This document shows positions 51,606 through 59,953 of a stretch of 64,000 nucleotides of DNA, piece after piece; the stretch's first letter is position 1; each line of letters begins with the position of its first letter. The position numbers were made by a program, and so were the translations under genes. Origin of the DNA: Nitrospira_D sp035465795 (GTDB lineage Bacteria > Nitrospirota > Nitrospiria > Nitrospirales > Nitrospiraceae); NCBI RefSeq assembly GCF_049546785.1, contig NZ_JBMWAN010000002.1, forward strand, positions 744,001 to 808,000, in the 5' to 3' direction. The notes below the pieces were generated by a model. That model saw nothing but the letters and a program-made list of their open reading frames with translations, did not search any database and was not told the origin of the DNA.

Positions 51606-52359
51606 GGGCAAGGAACTCCTTTGCTAGCGAAAGATAGGCTTGGGAGCCTGAGGAGGCCATATTATAAAGAATGCCAGGGCGTCCGTAACTCGGGGCTTCT
51701 GCCAATGTGACATTTCTCGGGATGACGGACTGGTAGACCTTGTCACCGAAATGGCCACGGACTTGTTCTGATACTTGCCGCGCCAAGCTATTGCGGGCAT
51801 CAAACATTGTCAGGACAATCCCTTCAATGGAGAGGTTTGGATTTATCAAGGTCTGTACTCTTTCAATGCTTCCGATCAATCGCGTAAGCCCCTCAAGGGC
51901 ATAATACTCACATTGGACCGGAATTAAGACTGAGTTTGCAGCGGCCAAGGCATTAATGGTTAAAATTCCCAGGGCAGGAGGACAGTCCAGGATGATGACG
52001 TCATAATCAGTTTGAATGTTCTTAATGGCCTCTCGAAGGTAGTGCTCTCTACCATCAAGACCGACAAGTTCGATCTCGGCTCCAGCCAGATCAGCATTGG
52101 CAGGAATAACAGAAAGTCCTTTTATATCAGTTGACTGAACGACTTCTTCTGGTGTGGCCTGTCTAATTAAACATGTATAGATAGATTTTTGAAGTGACCT
52201 GGGGTCAATTCCTACTCCACTGGTGGCATTTCCTTGTGGGTCCAAGTCTATCAACAGCACAGACTGACCTTGAAGCGCGATCGCTGCGGATAAATTTACA
52301 GAAGTCGTTGTTTTTCCAACGCCTCCTTTTTGATTTGCCACAGCTACGATACGGGTCAT
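51583..52359 (-). CDS. parA: Chromosome-partitioning ATPase ParA (Soj)
   Basis: 258 residues. The deviant Walker A KGGVGKTTTSVNL at the N-terminus and the Walker A' and B loops (LIDLDPQGNAT, VIILDCPPALG) are complete. It is a Soj-type short ParA without an N-terminal DNA-binding domain, as usual for chromosomal systems. It moves ParB-parS complexes along the nucleoid. The DNA here is clearly richer in A+T than the rest of the window (37% G+C in the line 52141-52200, counted by hand). Confidence 0.97.
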   Translation of the reverse strand: MTRIVAVANQKGGVGKTTTSVNLSAAIALQGQSVLLIDLDPQGNATSGVGIDPRSLQKSIYTCLIRQATPEEVVQSTDIKGLSVIPANADLAGAEIELVGLDGREHYLREAIKNIQTDYDVIILDCPPALGILTINALAAANSVLIPVQCEYYALEGLTRLIGSIERVQTLINPNLSIEGIVLTMFDARNSLARQVSEQVRGHFGDKVYQSVIPRNVTLAEAPSYGRPGILYNMASSGSQAYLSLAKEFLAHGEKSAR

Positions 52360-52387
52360 TATGTAACCTTTTCACGAAGTGATCGGA

Positions 52388-52403
52388 TGTTCCACGTGGA
52401 ACA
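52388..52403. promoter_or_regulatory. parS site
   Basis: The perfect 16-base palindrome TGTTCCACGTGGAACA, one variation from the canonical TGTTTCACGTGAAACA at two mirror positions, lies in the gap between rsmG and parA. It is the binding and CTP-loading site of ParB. Confidence 0.95.
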
Positions 52404-52422
52404 TCCAATAGCAAATGTGCCT

Positions 52423-53079
52423 TTAGATTACTGCAAGAGAAGCAATGACTCTATGTCCATAGCCCATTGGAAGTTCGAATGAGTATTGATTTTCGCATTT
52501 CGCACGGCCTGTTAAGTGTTCGCGATCAATGGGCACTGCAAGAAATGGAACAATCTTCCCGTTCACCGAAAGAATTGTTTTCGATAGATTCAGGATGAAA
52601 TCGTATTTGATCCCTCGAGCAAGTGCATATTTTGCTCGTTCTCTTTCACCGAAATCACTTGCAAGGCTCTCCAAAGATCCCTCGTAAATCTCTATCTGTT
52701 GCAGGCGAAGAAGCCCGACTATATACCGTAAGAAGGAGGCCCTTTTTTTCGATGGTTCTATCAAGACCATTCTCAGGTCTTGGCGGATTATTTTGAGGGG
52801 AATCCCTGGAAATCCCGCGCCAGTTCCTATATCGAATACGAGACTGTTTGCTTCAAAGTCAACGGCGTTCAGTACGGCAATAGAGTCGATGAAGTGCTTG
52901 ATCACTATTTCGACATCTTCTGTGATGCTCGTAAGGTTTGTTGTTCGATTCCATGCCTTCAATTGATCAAGGTAGATTATGAAGCTTTTGGACTGTTCCG
53001 GAGTAACCGAAATGCCGAGCGAGGCAGCGCTATCTATGAAAAGTGACGAAAGAGAGAGATCATGTTCCACGTGGAACAA
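52423..53079 (-). CDS. rsmG: 16S rRNA (guanine-N7) methyltransferase
   Basis: 218 residues as given (TTG at 53079); a GTG at 53070 is an equal candidate, and neither has a visible Shine-Dalgarno. The SAM pocket FDIGTGAGFPGIPLKI and the 'EPSKKRASFLRYIVGLLRL' region are typical of RsmG, which methylates G527 of 16S rRNA. The first codons (F-H-V-E-H) are encoded by the parS palindrome 53063-53078. The sequence is A+T-richer than the surroundings. It starts about 22 bases after the mnmG stop. Confidence 0.93.
   Translation of the reverse strand: MFHVEHDLSLSSLFIDSAASLGISVTPEQSKSFIIYLDQLKAWNRTTNLTSITEDVEIVIKHFIDSIAVLNAVDFEANSLVFDIGTGAGFPGIPLKIIRQDLRMVLIEPSKKRASFLRYIVGLLRLQQIEIYEGSLESLASDFGERERAKYALARGIKYDFILNLSKTILSVNGKIVPFLAVPIDREHLTGRAKCENQYSFELPMGYGHRVIASLAVI
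53063..53078. promoter_or_regulatory. parS site inside the rsmG start
   Basis: A second perfect TGTTCCACGTGGAACA. It lies between mnmG and rsmG and covers the first codons of rsmG, so ParB binding and the start of translation use the same bases. Confidence 0.95.
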
Positions 53080-53101
53080 TTACGTGATTGTGTGGATGAG
53101 G

Positions 53102-55033
53102 TCAAGTGGATGATCGTGGAGTCGCCACGGTTTCGGAATCAATTGATGAAACCTGATCTGGTCGTGGTCCATTTCTTTTGAATTTTTCAAGAGCAACGAT
53201 AAGCAATGAAATCGAAGCCGGTGTCACCCCTGAAATTCTTGATGCCTGTCCGATCGTTGATGGCCGTACTCGCACGAGTTTTTCGAGCACCTCTCGCGAG
53301 AATCCAGGAACCGACTTGTAATCAAACATAGGAGGAATTGATCGCTGTTCAAGCTTTCTGAACTGACCTATCTGCTGTAGCTGGCGCTTGATGTAGCCTT
53401 CATACTTAATTTCAAGCTCAACTTCGTCAATAATTTCATCGTCTTTGATCATTTCAACGTTGAAGGTCTGCAGTAGTTGTCGGTAAGTGGATTCTTGTCG
53501 TTTGAGCAACTGAGCAAACGTTTGATTGGGAAGATAATTTTCCAGATAGGTGTCCTGTAGGCGCGATCGAACCTCATCGGAATTTTTTGGTCTCGTGGTG
53601 TTGAGTCTTTCTATTTCTTGAACGATGGTCTCGCGTTTTCGGAGGAGATCTTCGTAATCCCGCTGCCTAACAAGTCCTGCCAGATAGCCGGTTTCCAATA
53701 ATCGAAGGTCGGCATTGCCATGGCGAAGCAGAAGGCGGTACTCCGCCCGTGATGTGAACATGCGATAGGGTTCTCGCGCATCTTTTGTTATCAGATCGTC
53801 AATCAATACGCCGATGTAGGCCTGTGAACGATCCAATACGAGAGGGGCCTCCCCTCTTAGTTTTAACACAGCATTGATCCCGGCCATGATTCCCTGTGCG
53901 GCCGCCTCCTCATAGCCGGATGTCCCATTGATCTGTCCGGCGTGGTAAAGCCCAGACACAAGCTTTGTTTCGAGTGTGGGGAACAGTTGGCGAGGGGGGA
54001 AATAGTCATATTCAATCGCATATCCAGGCTTGAGCATCGTCGCAGACTCCAACCCTGGAATTGTGGCGAGAATTTTTGATTGGACGTCTACGGGGAGGCT
54101 GGTCGAAATGCCATTGGGATAAAACTCGTCGGTATCCAGTCCTTCCGGCTCCACAAAAATCTGGTGTCGTTCCTTATCGGCAAATCGAACGACCTTGTCC
54201 TCAATCGACGGACAGTAGCGGGGGCCAACCGAGTCAATGACGCCGCTGTAGAGCGGCGAGCGGTCGAGATTTTCCCTGATGATCTCATGCGTGCGCGCAT
54301 TGGTGTATGTGAGATGACATGCGATCTGGGGGGTCGTGATTTTCTCAGTCCGATACGAGAAGGGTGGCGGTGGATCGTCTCCGGGCTGGGGGACCATCAC
54401 GGAGAAATCGATCGAGCGTTTATCAAGGCGCGGCGGGGTCCCGGTTTTCAATCGTCCGAGTTCGAAGCCCAGGTCGCGCATGCAGTCGGACAGATGTTCC
54501 GCAGAGGACTCCCCCGCCCGTCCCGCCGGGAAATGGCTGAGCCCGATATGGATAAGACCCTTAAGGAAAGTACCTGATGTCAGGATTACCGCTCTGGCGT
54601 CAATGCGTTCGCCCGTGCCGGTCAGGACGCCGAGCACACGGCCGCCCTCCGTGAGGAGACGATCGACGGTTCCCTCCGCAATCGTGAGTTGGTCTTGTGC
54701 CGAAAGCGTCTCCTGCATCGCGAACCGATAGAGTTTCTTGTCGCATTGGGCGCGCAACGCGCGAACTGCGGGGCCTTTGCTGGTATTGATAAAGCGGAAT
54801 TGAATTCCGGCACGATCCGTATTCCGGCCCATCTCTCCGCCCAGCGCATCAATTTCTTTCACCAGGTGCCCTTTGGCGATTCCTCCCACCGCCGGATTGC
54901 ACGACATCTGGGCGATCCGGTCCTTCTCCATCGTCAGGAGCAGGGTATCTGCCCCCATGCGTGCCGCGGCCAGGGCCGCTTCGCAGCCCGCATGCCCTCC
55001 TCCTACAACGATGACGTCGAAAATCTGGGCCAT
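53102..55033 (-). CDS. mnmG: tRNA uridine-5-carboxymethylaminomethyl(34) synthesis enzyme MnmG
   Basis: 643 residues. The FAD Rossmann motif VVGGGHAGCEAALAAARMG, the MnmG signatures 'CNPAVGGIAKGHLVKEIDAL' and TGTPPRLDKRSIDFS, and the C-terminal helical MnmE-binding domain are present. With MnmE it modifies U34 of several tRNAs at C5. It lies 9 bases after mnmE. The 3' third of the gene is A+T-richer than the first two thirds. Confidence 0.97.
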   Translation of the reverse strand: MAQIFDVIVVGGGHAGCEAALAAARMGADTLLLTMEKDRIAQMSCNPAVGGIAKGHLVKEIDALGGEMGRNTDRAGIQFRFINTSKGPAVRALRAQCDKKLYRFAMQETLSAQDQLTIAEGTVDRLLTEGGRVLGVLTGTGERIDARAVILTSGTFLKGLIHIGLSHFPAGRAGESSAEHLSDCMRDLGFELGRLKTGTPPRLDKRSIDFSVMVPQPGDDPPPPFSYRTEKITTPQIACHLTYTNARTHEIIRENLDRSPLYSGVIDSVGPRYCPSIEDKVVRFADKERHQIFVEPEGLDTDEFYPNGISTSLPVDVQSKILATIPGLESATMLKPGYAIEYDYFPPRQLFPTLETKLVSGLYHAGQINGTSGYEEAAAQGIMAGINAVLKLRGEAPLVLDRSQAYIGVLIDDLITKDAREPYRMFTSRAEYRLLLRHGNADLRLLETGYLAGLVRQRDYEDLLRKRETIVQEIERLNTTRPKNSDEVRSRLQDTYLENYLPNQTFAQLLKRQESTYRQLLQTFNVEMIKDDEIIDEVELEIKYEGYIKRQLQQIGQFRKLEQRSIPPMFDYKSVPGFSREVLEKLVRVRPSTIGQASRISGVTPASISLLIVALEKFKRNGPRPDQVSSIDSETVATPRSST

Positions 55034-55042
55034 GTGTTTCCG

Positions 55043-56482
55043 CTACTTCCCTATGCAGAATTCTGAAAAAATCCGATCGAGAATCTCGTCCGACGTAATC
55101 GCACCCGTAATCTCACCGAGGGCATCGGCGGCCGTGCGGAGGTCTACTGCCAGACATTCCTGTTCCCGTCCTGACTTGATGGCCTCGACTGCCTGACCGA
55201 GAGCCTCATGTGTCCGTTCAAGCGCATCTTGATGCCGCATATTCGTAATCATGACACCTTCGGACGCGTCGAGCGTATCCGGCATGATTCGGGAAATAAT
55301 TTCTTGCCGCAAAACATCGAGGCCTTCGCCGGTGACCGTCGAAATCGCCAGCGCCGGCCTCTGGCAAGAATCAGATAGTTGCATGACGATGGCCGATCGT
55401 TGTTCGGAAGACAGTCTATCTATTTTATTTAACACGGGGATCGCGCGTTCCTGCAGCGAGGAGTCTAGTTCGTCATCCGGAACGCAATCGGGTAATGAAG
55501 AGGCATCGAATAGCATGATAATGACATCCGCGTCATGGACGGCCTTCCAGGTCCGATGTATCCCCTCTTCTTCGACCGGATCGAGCGTGTTGCGGATTCC
55601 AGCCGTATCGATCAAAGAAAGCCGGATTCCGTCAAAATCCACCGATTCCTCGATCATATCCCTGGTGGTTCCGGGAATCGAGGACACGATGGCCCGCTGC
55701 TCTCGCAACAGGGCATTCAAGAGGCTCGATTTCCCGACATTGGGCCTGCCCGCAATCACAACCCTGGCTCCATCCCTGAGCAACCGGCCGGTCTTTGCCG
55801 TGCCCAGTCCGCGAGACACCACTGACTGAGTGCGTTCCAGCGCCCTCAGCAGTTCCTCCCGCTCGACGAAGCTGATATCCTCCTCGACGAAATCGATTCC
55901 TGCCTCGACATGGGCCAGGAGAGTTAGCAACTGCTGGCGGAGTTGCGTCACCTCGCGGCCCAATTCCCCTCTGAGGTGCCGTTGGGCAACCTTCAGGCCT
56001 TCATCCGATTTAGCTTTGATCGTATCGAGAACCGCCTCTGCCTGCGACAGATCCATTTTCCCATTGAGGAACGCGCGCTTTGTAAATTCCCCTGGTTGCG
56101 CGAGACGGCATCCCGCTCTGAGCGCGGCCTCGCAAATCATCGCGCTGATCCGGTGGTTGCCATGGCAATGGATTTCAATGACCTCTTCACCCGTATAGGA
56201 CCGGGGTGCCTTCATGTAGACGACGAAGGCTTCATCGATGAATAAGTTGTCGTCAGAAATTCCAAGGGCTGAAATGTCCGAAGGGAGCGGGCGAACAATG
56301 TCTGCCAGATAAAGAGAGTGTGACGTAATAGACCGAAGAGAGGCTCCTGAACGGAGTCGGATTAATCGAGAGGCGATGGCAATGGAAGCAGAACCGCTGA
56401 TTCGAACAATTCCGATACCACCCTCACCGACCGGTGTTGCGATGGCGCAGATCGTGTCCTCAGGCCCTCCCTCGTGTGACAT
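55043..56482 (-). CDS. mnmE: tRNA modification GTPase MnmE
   Basis: 479 residues. The N-terminal formyl-THF-binding domain ('DTICAIATPVGEGGIGIVRI') is followed by a GTPase domain inserted in the helical domain: G1 GRPNVGKSS, G2 around IPGTTRDMIEE, G3 DTAG, G4 NKID. The C-terminal FCIGK bears the catalytic cysteine. It works with MnmG in tRNA U34 modification. It follows yidC by 55 bases. The usual jag/khpB gene between yidC and mnmE is absent. Confidence 0.97.
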   Translation of the reverse strand: MSHEGGPEDTICAIATPVGEGGIGIVRISGSASIAIASRLIRLRSGASLRSITSHSLYLADIVRPLPSDISALGISDDNLFIDEAFVVYMKAPRSYTGEEVIEIHCHGNHRISAMICEAALRAGCRLAQPGEFTKRAFLNGKMDLSQAEAVLDTIKAKSDEGLKVAQRHLRGELGREVTQLRQQLLTLLAHVEAGIDFVEEDISFVEREELLRALERTQSVVSRGLGTAKTGRLLRDGARVVIAGRPNVGKSSLLNALLREQRAIVSSIPGTTRDMIEESVDFDGIRLSLIDTAGIRNTLDPVEEEGIHRTWKAVHDADVIIMLFDASSLPDCVPDDELDSSLQERAIPVLNKIDRLSSEQRSAIVMQLSDSCQRPALAISTVTGEGLDVLRQEIISRIMPDTLDASEGVMITNMRHQDALERTHEALGQAVEAIKSGREQECLAVDLRTAADALGEITGAITSDEILDRIFSEFCIGK

Positions 56483-56537
56483 GCTGTTACCTCACGTCCA
56501 GGACGTATTCCGGATGAGGCGGGCTACGGCTATTCGA

Positions 56538-58229
56538 TCAACGCTTGGATTGTGAGTCGCCCGCTTCATGCAAGACCGGCTTATTCGCAAAGATGACTCG
56601 ATCAGTAACGATCTGCTGAGAAATCGTGAGTACGTTATTGGTCAGCCAATATAACACCAACCCGGCCGGGAAGTTGATGAACAGGAATGTCATAAAGGCA
56701 GGAAGCATCAGCATGATCTTCGCTTGTGTGGGGTCCATCGTGGTGGGCGTAATTTTTTGCTGCACGACCATCGTTACACCCATGATGATTGGCATCACAT
56801 AATACGGGTCTTGGAGGGAAAGATCGGTGATCCATCCGATAAAGGGCGCCTGGCGCAGGTCGATCGTCATATACAAGATATTAAAGAGAGCGACAAAGAC
56901 CGGCATCTGTAAGACCATAGGAAGGCATCCCCCGACCGGATTCACCTTATGATCCCTGTAGAGCTTGATCAGTTCCTTGTTTAAGCGATCCCGGTCATCC
57001 TTGTACTTTTCCTGCATCGCCAGCACTTTCGGTTGAATCACCTGCATCTGCTTCATTGATTTATAACTCTTGAACTGCAGGGGGACAAAAAGGGCCTTGA
57101 TGGCCATCGTCAGCAGGATGATGGTGACGCCGAAATTGTGGGTGTAGTCGTTAATGAAGCGCAGAACGTAAAAAATCGGCTTTGCAATGGCTTTGACAAC
57201 GCCCCAGCTGCCGAAGATGAACCAACCGAAGTCGATCGTATCTTCCAGCCCCAGGTGCAAGGCCTGTAGCGTGTCGTATTCTTTCGGTCCGGCATACAAT
57301 TGAAGGGCCAGCGTTGATCCCGATGGCTCAACCGGCAGCTTGACGCCGGCTGAAAGCAGTTTATCGCCTTCTTTTTTGATGAGAACAGCAGAGGCTTGTT
57401 TGGGGATCAGCACCGAAAGAAAATACTTATCTTGCAGGGCGAGCCATTGAATGTTGCCGCTACGCTCCGATTCAGAATCGGGGGATTCTTTCTCGACTTT
57501 CCCGTCCACAAGCACGGCCGAGCCAATTTGGCCGATCATTCCATCGCCCCATTCGACGATGCCGAAATTGGTGCCTAATCCCAGGTTGATTGCCCCCTGG
57601 ATCCCGCCGGTCTTAACCTGAATATCGACCAGGTAGCTATTGGAATGAAAAGTCAGTTGCTTCTCGATGGAGACATTCTTGGATTCGTCGCGATAGCGGA
57701 AGGTCAGGTGTCCGACGGGATGGGATTGGTCCAGTGATGTAAAATCCTTCTCGACCGTGTAGAGGCCATCGGACAATGATTTGGTGAGTGCGGGATCGCC
57801 GGTCAGGACGGACAAGGGTCCGGCGAATTTGGCTCCTTGCCGGACTAGTTGAACCGCTGTTTGGTCGGTCGTCGAATTCTGATACCGTTTGAGCTCCCAG
57901 CTCGTCAGCACGCCCCCGTGAGTCGAGACTTTCGCTCGGTACAGTTCGGTTTCTATCTCAACGAGTTCTTCCTTTGCGACCGGCTGCAAGGGAGTCTCTT
58001 GCGGCCGTAATTCGTTCGGGGAAGTGGGATGGCCCTGATCGGGAAGCGCAGCAGAAGTGATGGTATTGGCAGCAGGCTCGGTGCGAGTTCCTTGATCGTC
58101 TACGGACGAGTCCGCGGCATCTTCAACGGAGGGAGTCTGCGGGAGCAATCCGAATTGCTTGAGGGCGTACTCATATCCGAAGATGATGACAAGGGACAGC
58201 ACCAAGAACACCACGACTCGCTTTTCCAT
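56538..58229 (-). CDS. yidC: Membrane protein insertase YidC
   Basis: 563 residues. An N-terminal membrane anchor (~5-24), a large periplasmic domain of beta type (~85-335, as in Gram-negative YidC) and the conserved C-terminal core with five membrane helices (~350-540), including 'KSYKSMKQMQVIQPKVLAMQ' and NPVGGCLPMVLQMPVFVALF. It inserts proteins into the inner membrane with or without Sec. Length and domain order indicate an outer-membrane-bearing bacterium. Confidence 0.97.
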   Translation of the reverse strand: MEKRVVVFLVLSLVIIFGYEYALKQFGLLPQTPSVEDAADSSVDDQGTRTEPAANTITSAALPDQGHPTSPNELRPQETPLQPVAKEELVEIETELYRAKVSTHGGVLTSWELKRYQNSTTDQTAVQLVRQGAKFAGPLSVLTGDPALTKSLSDGLYTVEKDFTSLDQSHPVGHLTFRYRDESKNVSIEKQLTFHSNSYLVDIQVKTGGIQGAINLGLGTNFGIVEWGDGMIGQIGSAVLVDGKVEKESPDSESERSGNIQWLALQDKYFLSVLIPKQASAVLIKKEGDKLLSAGVKLPVEPSGSTLALQLYAGPKEYDTLQALHLGLEDTIDFGWFIFGSWGVVKAIAKPIFYVLRFINDYTHNFGVTIILLTMAIKALFVPLQFKSYKSMKQMQVIQPKVLAMQEKYKDDRDRLNKELIKLYRDHKVNPVGGCLPMVLQMPVFVALFNILYMTIDLRQAPFIGWITDLSLQDPYYVMPIIMGVTMVVQQKITPTTMDPTQAKIMLMLPAFMTFLFINFPAGLVLYWLTNNVLTISQQIVTDRVIFANKPVLHEAGDSQSKR

Positions 58230-58261
58230 ATCTTCAGCAGTGCTTTCTCAGATGAAGGAAA

Positions 58262-58474
58262 TTAATCTTTTACAGGATCTACTCCACCCGGATGGAATGG
58301 ATGACATTTCAGCAGGCGGGCGAGGGTCAGTCCCGATCCATACAGAGCGCCGTGACGATGAATGGCTTCCACGGCATAGTGAGAGCAGGTCGGTTCAAAC
58401 CGGCAGGCTGGTCCCAGCAATGGAGACACAAAGTATTGATAGCCTCGAATGACCTGAATCAAAAGCCGGCGCAT
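58262..58474 (-). CDS. yidD: Membrane protein insertion efficiency factor YidD
   Basis: 70 residues from the ATG at 58474. The family core 'YQYFVSPLLGPACRFEPTCS' with its cysteines, HYAVEAIHRHG and KCHPFHPGGVDPV is complete. It lies one base after the rnpA stop and 32 before yidC. An in-frame reading to 58546 overlaps rnpA and was rejected. Confidence 0.96.
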   Translation of the reverse strand: MRRLLIQVIRGYQYFVSPLLGPACRFEPTCSHYAVEAIHRHGALYGSGLTLARLLKCHPFHPGGVDPVKD

Positions 58475-58475
58475 A

Positions 58476-58850
58476 TTATAGCGGTTTGGATTCCAGCAAT
58501 CGTTGTTTCCGAAGGGAGCCCAGCCACGCGGTCTTGAGGTCGTCAAACGGTTCCATTATCGCATCTCTTTTGGGAAATACCAGGAGAGCATAGCCCGGTG
58601 CGAGATCCTTGTGAGTCTCCCTTACCAGTTCGCGAAAAATTCTTTTGGCACGATTCCGGCGTACGGCAATCCCGAATCGCCTACCGACGACAATCCCGAC
58701 TTGGCTGATGGAATCGGATTTCCGAAAGAACAGCAGATTGAAGAAGTGAGTCGAGACGCGGTGACCGTGACGTTTGACCTTCTCAATCTCACGACTAACC
58801 CGTAAGAACATGGACTGATGCCTGCGTCGTGGTCCCTGCCTTATCGTCAT
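58476..58850 (-). CDS. rnpA: Ribonuclease P protein component
   Basis: 124 residues from the ATG at 58850. The RNR motif region 'VGRRFGIAVRRNRAKRIFRE' and the N-terminal strand segment (RHGHRVSTHFFNLLFF) are typical. It is the protein partner of the RNase P RNA in 5' maturation of tRNA. The start is uncertain: GGAGG lies about 15 bases before this ATG, and TTG at 58898 or ATG at 58811 are alternatives. The classical rpmH-rnpA-yidD-yidC order supports the call. Confidence 0.92.
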   Translation of the reverse strand: MTIRQGPRRRHQSMFLRVSREIEKVKRHGHRVSTHFFNLLFFRKSDSISQVGIVVGRRFGIAVRRNRAKRIFRELVRETHKDLAPGYALLVFPKRDAIMEPFDDLKTAWLGSLRKQRLLESKPL

Positions 58851-59013
58851 CGGACTGTGGAGAGACCTCCGTAGGATGCCCAGGAGGGAATCTGTCAATG
58901 TCTTTCAAGATGAGAGGCCGGAAGAAGAAGCATTCTTCCCGAGAAAGGCACAGAAACAGAACACATCGCCCCGTGAATTTATTTCGACCCGCCCCTGTAT
59001 TTGTCGAGAAGTC

Positions 59014-59151
59014 TTAGACAGCGAGACGAGCGCGGCCCTTCGCCCGACGACGAGCCAATACTTTCCGGCCGTTTTTCGTGCTCATCCGCTTGCGGAAACC
59101 ATGTTCCCGCTTTCGCTTCAACTTAGAGGGCTGTTGGAACGTGAAAGACAT
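59014..59151 (-). CDS. rpmH: 50S ribosomal protein L34
   Basis: 45 residues from the ATG at 59151 (AAGGAGA upstream): 'FTFQQPSKLKRKREHGFRKR' followed by MSTKNGRKVLARRRAKGR, a textbook L34. It is the first gene of the rpmH-rnpA-yidD-yidC group, with a perfect promoter directly upstream. Confidence 0.98.
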   Translation of the reverse strand: MSFTFQQPSKLKRKREHGFRKRMSTKNGRKVLARRRAKGRARLAV

Positions 59152-59558
59152 CGCACTCTCCTTCGTAATTGAGACACCGACTGCTTGAACGAAGGGGGCA
59201 TTATATTGAGCAGAACTGCCGGTGTCAATTTCATTCCCCACCTGGCGGGAGGTTCCGCTATTATCGACTATCCATTCCTCGTCCTGGGTCGAAGCAAACA
59301 GAAGCAAGTGATTAATTTTTGAGGCGATTTTGCCCGGTCATTGCCAGAGTGCCACAGGGGAAAACTTTGCCATGATTGGTTGCGTATCCATAACACATTG
59401 TTTTTTTAGCATTTCTCAAGAATAACCTCTCAAAAAACAGTGGCATCGAGATTGCCATGAGAATACCAGATGCTCAGGCCACTCGTTTGTCTTCTTCTAG
59501 GACCTTGTTAATGAGGAGAATGGACTGCCTCTACACAATGAGGCCGTCGGGGAGGGAA
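59152..59558. other. Intergenic region upstream of rpmH
   Basis: About 407 bases between divergent rpmH and the secreted Lys-rich protein. It holds the perfect rpmH promoter. The stretch 59390-59450 is A+T-rich (a run of seven T, then a run of six A). In many bacteria dnaA and oriC lie at this position; no dnaA and no cluster of DnaA boxes (TTATCCACA) is seen here. Confidence 0.55.
59200..59228 (-). promoter_or_regulatory. Consensus sigma70 promoter of rpmH
   Basis: On the minus strand a perfect TTGACA (59223-59228), a 17-base spacer and a perfect TATAAT (59200-59205). The transcript would start near 59193, about 40 bases before the rpmH ATG. Confidence 0.88.
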
Positions 59559-59807
59559 ATGATTATAAAGAGGGTGCTCGCCACTTTAGCTGCAATCACC
59601 ATTGCCCTCACGTTCTCCATGGGAACTTCTGCTCGGGCCCAAGACGCCGCGCCGGCTGCCCCTGTGGCGCCCGGCACTCCTGCCCCTGCCGTCACAGCGC
59701 CCGCTGAACCAGAAAAGCAAGTCGATGGTGAGAAAGAGAAGAAGGAGAAGAAAGGGAAAAAGGAGAGCAAGGGAAAGAAAAAGGGTCAGAAGAAACAAAA
59801 CGGTTAG
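59559..59807 (+). CDS. Secreted small Ala/Pro- then Lys-rich protein
   Basis: 82 residues from the ATG at 59559 (GGGGAGGGAA upstream). The signal peptide (~1-27) ends GTSARAQDAA. The mature part is an Ala/Pro/Thr segment followed by a dense Lys/Glu tail (EKEKKEKKGKKESKGKKKGQ). Such basic tails can bind acidic polymers. No family is recognised. Confidence 0.65.
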   Translation: MIIKRVLATLAAITIALTFSMGTSARAQDAAPAAPVAPGTPAPAVTAPAEPEKQVDGEKEKKEKKGKKESKGKKKGQKKQNG

Positions 59808-59953
59808 TCGAATTTTCTCCCTGAGTCGGAGCGCGGAAACGAAAATGAGGAGTAGCGAGCTCGCCGGCCCTGCCTCTGAGGAGGCCTCCGCCTGGTGGCG
59901 GCTGTAAGCGCTGGAGGATTGAAATAATGGTGAAAAGAAAGAAGGAGACCGAA

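Noticed and set aside
59370..59400. A DnaA-box-like TATCCATAA upstream of rpmH
   Set aside because: A single poor match to TTATCCACA, with no cluster and no dnaA gene, is not evidence for an origin.
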